This document shows positions 31,121-32,382 of a stretch of 32,382 nucleotides of DNA, piece after piece. The notes beneath the pieces were generated by a model. It saw nothing but the letters and a program-made list of their open reading frames with translations, was not told where the DNA came from and did no database searches. The stretch spans positions 1 to 32,382 of the forward strand of contig CAYYPK010000060.1 of NCBI GenBank assembly GCA_964473525.1, in the 5' to 3' direction. The DNA is from GCA-2687025 sp964473525. GTDB taxonomy: Bacteria > Poribacteria > WGA-4E > GCA-2687025. Each line of letters starts with the position of its first letter. Position 1 is the first letter of the stretch. The translations under genes were made by a program, and so were the position numbers.

Positions 31121-32299
31121 ATGAAACGCTTGGTGATGACGGCGGCGCTCGCCGCGGTCGCCGTGCTTTGCGCCGGTGGCGCCTGGTCCGATGAAGGGGT
31201 CAACTCTGTCAGAGAAGCTGAAGCCGGCTTGATGGAGAGCTGGAACGGCAACAGGATCGACGCGGCGTTCAGTTACTTCCACCCCGAGGCGACGGGTTAC
31301 GACTTCTCCGGCGGGATCCTCGGCGCCGTTGACCCGCGCCAGTTCGCAGAACTGGTCGAGGCCGGTTACGACGTGAACCTGCAGTCGTTACCCGGCTCCA
31401 TCGAACTGCTCGGCGATGTCGCCGTGGTGACGGGGTATCTGAAGGGCACGATCGCCGTGCCCGGCGCTCCGACGATGCAAGGCACGTGGCGGGCGAGCGC
31501 GGTGTGGGCGCAACACGACGGCGCGTGGAAACTGCTCCACTGGCATCACTCGCCGCTTGTGAGCGAAGTGCGCGCGGTCGATGGTCCCAGAGAAAGGCGC
31601 GAAGAGCGCGAAGAGCGCGAAATGCACGAGGAGCGCGAGTTCCGTCGCGAGGGTGGCGAGCGTGAGATGCGCCGCGAAGGCCGTCCCGACCGCCCGGGGG
31701 CGGTGATGATCGCGCGACATCAGGTGGAGAACTTCGAACACTGGGTCGAGGTGTACCGCGCGCACGGGCGCCTGCGCGCCGAGTACGGGTCGCTGGGGTC
31801 GCACGTCTACCGCAGCGCGGACAACCCCAACGACATCGTTGTGGCCGTGCAGTGGAGGCGGATGGAGCCCGCTCTGGCGTTCGGCGCGTCCGAAGCGCTA
31901 CGCGACGCGATGGCCGAAGCCAGCGTCGTCGGCGAACCGGACGTCTGGGTCTTCAACACCGAGCAGGTCTGGCCCGCCGTCGACAGGGAAGGCGTGGACA
32001 TTGGCGGCCCGTCGGACTTCAACGTCCTCGTCCGTCACAAGGTGGAGAACCTCGAGCGCTGGGTTGGGCACTTCCGCGAGCACGCGCACATGCGAGCTGA
32101 GGGCGGCTCACTCGGCGGGTTTGTGTTGGCGCATCCGTACGAGCGAGACGATGTGCTCGTCATGCTTGGATGGGAGAGCATCGACGCGGCGCGCGAGTTC
32201 ACAGGGGCGCCGGAGCTCGAGGAGGTGATGGCGGAAGCTGGTGTCGTCGACGAGCCCGACATCCTGTTCCTAACGCACGCGCTCTCGACGGACAGGTAG
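31121..32299 (+). CDS. Secreted SnoaL-like protein with charged linker and two tandem ABM-like domains
   Basis: 392 residues from ATG 31121, with AAGGAG eight bases upstream. A signal peptide (1-22, cleavage near AWS-DEG) is followed by a SnoaL/NTF2-like domain (about 25-148: AEAGLMESWNGNRIDAAFSYF, ending WKLLHWHHSP). Next is a linker of almost only Arg and Glu (156-190), likely one long helix. Two similar ~84-residue ferredoxin-like domains follow (195-278 and 301-384), offset by 106 residues: ARHQVENFEHWVEVYRAH against VRHKVENLERWVGHFREH, and AEASVVGEPDVWVF against AEAGVVDEPDILFL. They resemble antibiotic-biosynthesis-monooxygenase (ABM) folds. The SnoaL part could bind a small ligand. Function is unknown; the protein should be outside the cytoplasmic membrane. 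Confidence 0.78.
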   Translation: MKRLVMTAALAAVAVLCAGGAWSDEGVNSVREAEAGLMESWNGNRIDAAFSYFHPEATGYDFSGGILGAVDPRQFAELVEAGYDVNLQSLPGSIELLGDVAVVTGYLKGTIAVPGAPTMQGTWRASAVWAQHDGAWKLLHWHHSPLVSEVRAVDGPRERREEREEREMHEEREFRREGGEREMRREGRPDRPGAVMIARHQVENFEHWVEVYRAHGRLRAEYGSLGSHVYRSADNPNDIVVAVQWRRMEPALAFGASEALRDAMAEASVVGEPDVWVFNTEQVWPAVDREGVDIGGPSDFNVLVRHKVENLERWVGHFREHAHMRAEGGSLGGFVLAHPYERDDVLVMLGWESIDAAREFTGAPELEEVMAEAGVVDEPDILFLTHALSTDR

Positions 32300-32382
32300 G
32301 CGATGGCGGGAGCACGTGGGGCCGCCACGCGGAGGGTGTCAAGGATTCGGTGTAAACGGCCTTCTCACGTCACTGGCATCCT

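Noticed and set aside
31580..31700. Arg/Glu-rich stretch as a frameshift scar in the SnoaL/ABM protein
   Set aside because: The frame is continuous, both flanking domains are in the same frame, and the composition suits a charged helix.
1..32382. tRNA, rRNA, CRISPR, insertion sequence or prophage
   Set aside because: No T-loop/acceptor patterns outside genes, no spaced repeat arrays and no transposase, integrase or phage-type proteins were found.

Overview
This is a gene-dense, GC-rich stretch of a bacterial chromosome. It carries 28 protein-coding genes (one cut by the left edge) and no rRNA, tRNA, CRISPR array, phage gene or transposase that I can see. No gene-free gap exceeds 300 bases; the longest is about 250 bases (9737-9984). 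Start codons are often GTG or TTG and are usually backed by a clear GGAG-type ribosome binding site. Several core genes (alaS, glyA, fumC, def, a complex I B subunit, mrp, an IscA-type protein, lpd) sit among many carbohydrate and small-molecule genes: three Gfo/Idh/MocA oxidoreductases, a UxaA-type dehydratase, beta-propeller proteins and a xylose-isomerase-like TIM barrel. That mix suits a free-living or sponge/marine-associated heterotroph of a poorly cultured phylum such as Poribacteria or Latescibacterota, or possibly SAR202 Chloroflexota. This assignment is an impression, not a demonstrated placement.

Layout. (1) 1-1116, minus: a Gfo/Idh/MocA gene overlapping the start of a secreted ceramidase-like gene that runs off the left edge. 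(2) 1132-5205, plus: a good sigma70-type promoter, then uxaA-like dehydratase, DhnA/FbaB-type aldolase and fumC. (3) 5246-9736, minus: alaS, DUF948-like, YtxH-like and larB, ending in a perfect hairpin shared with fumC. (4) 9905-10881, plus: a Gfo/Idh/MocA gene with a 15-bp palindrome over its promoter. (5) 11017-14524, plus: a hexulose-phosphate synthase/RraA fusion, a ketopantoate reductase-type gene and glyA. (6) 14613-18440, minus: BNR propeller, nitrilase, an aldo/keto reductase homologue lacking its catalytic residues, and a Ca2+/cation antiporter. (7) 18547-23701, minus: IscA-type protein, Mrp, glcD, glcE and a lone nuoB. (8) 23883-27290, plus: an alpha/beta hydrolase, a dihydrolipoamide dehydrogenase-type enzyme and an intact aldo/keto reductase. 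(9) 27388-30932, minus: a GH43/GH32-like propeller, peptide deformylase, a sugar isomerase-like TIM barrel and a Gfo/Idh/MocA gene. (10) 31121-32299, plus: a secreted SnoaL-like protein with two tandem ABM-like domains.

How the genes may work together. The first plus operon looks like catabolism of a sugar acid: dehydration, aldol cleavage, entry to the TCA cycle. glcDE oxidises glycolate or another 2-hydroxy acid, and mrp and the IscA-type protein serve Fe-S enzymes. The Hps-RraA/PanE/GlyA set joins one-carbon and 2-keto-acid chemistry. The propeller/isomerase/Gfo set looks like glycoside processing. A short hairpin repeat occurs three times, always between genes, and probably also acts as a transcription terminator. 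No single gene is unlike all known families; the novelty lies in gene combinations, in the degenerate aldo/keto reductase, in the triple-domain secreted protein and in the repeat.
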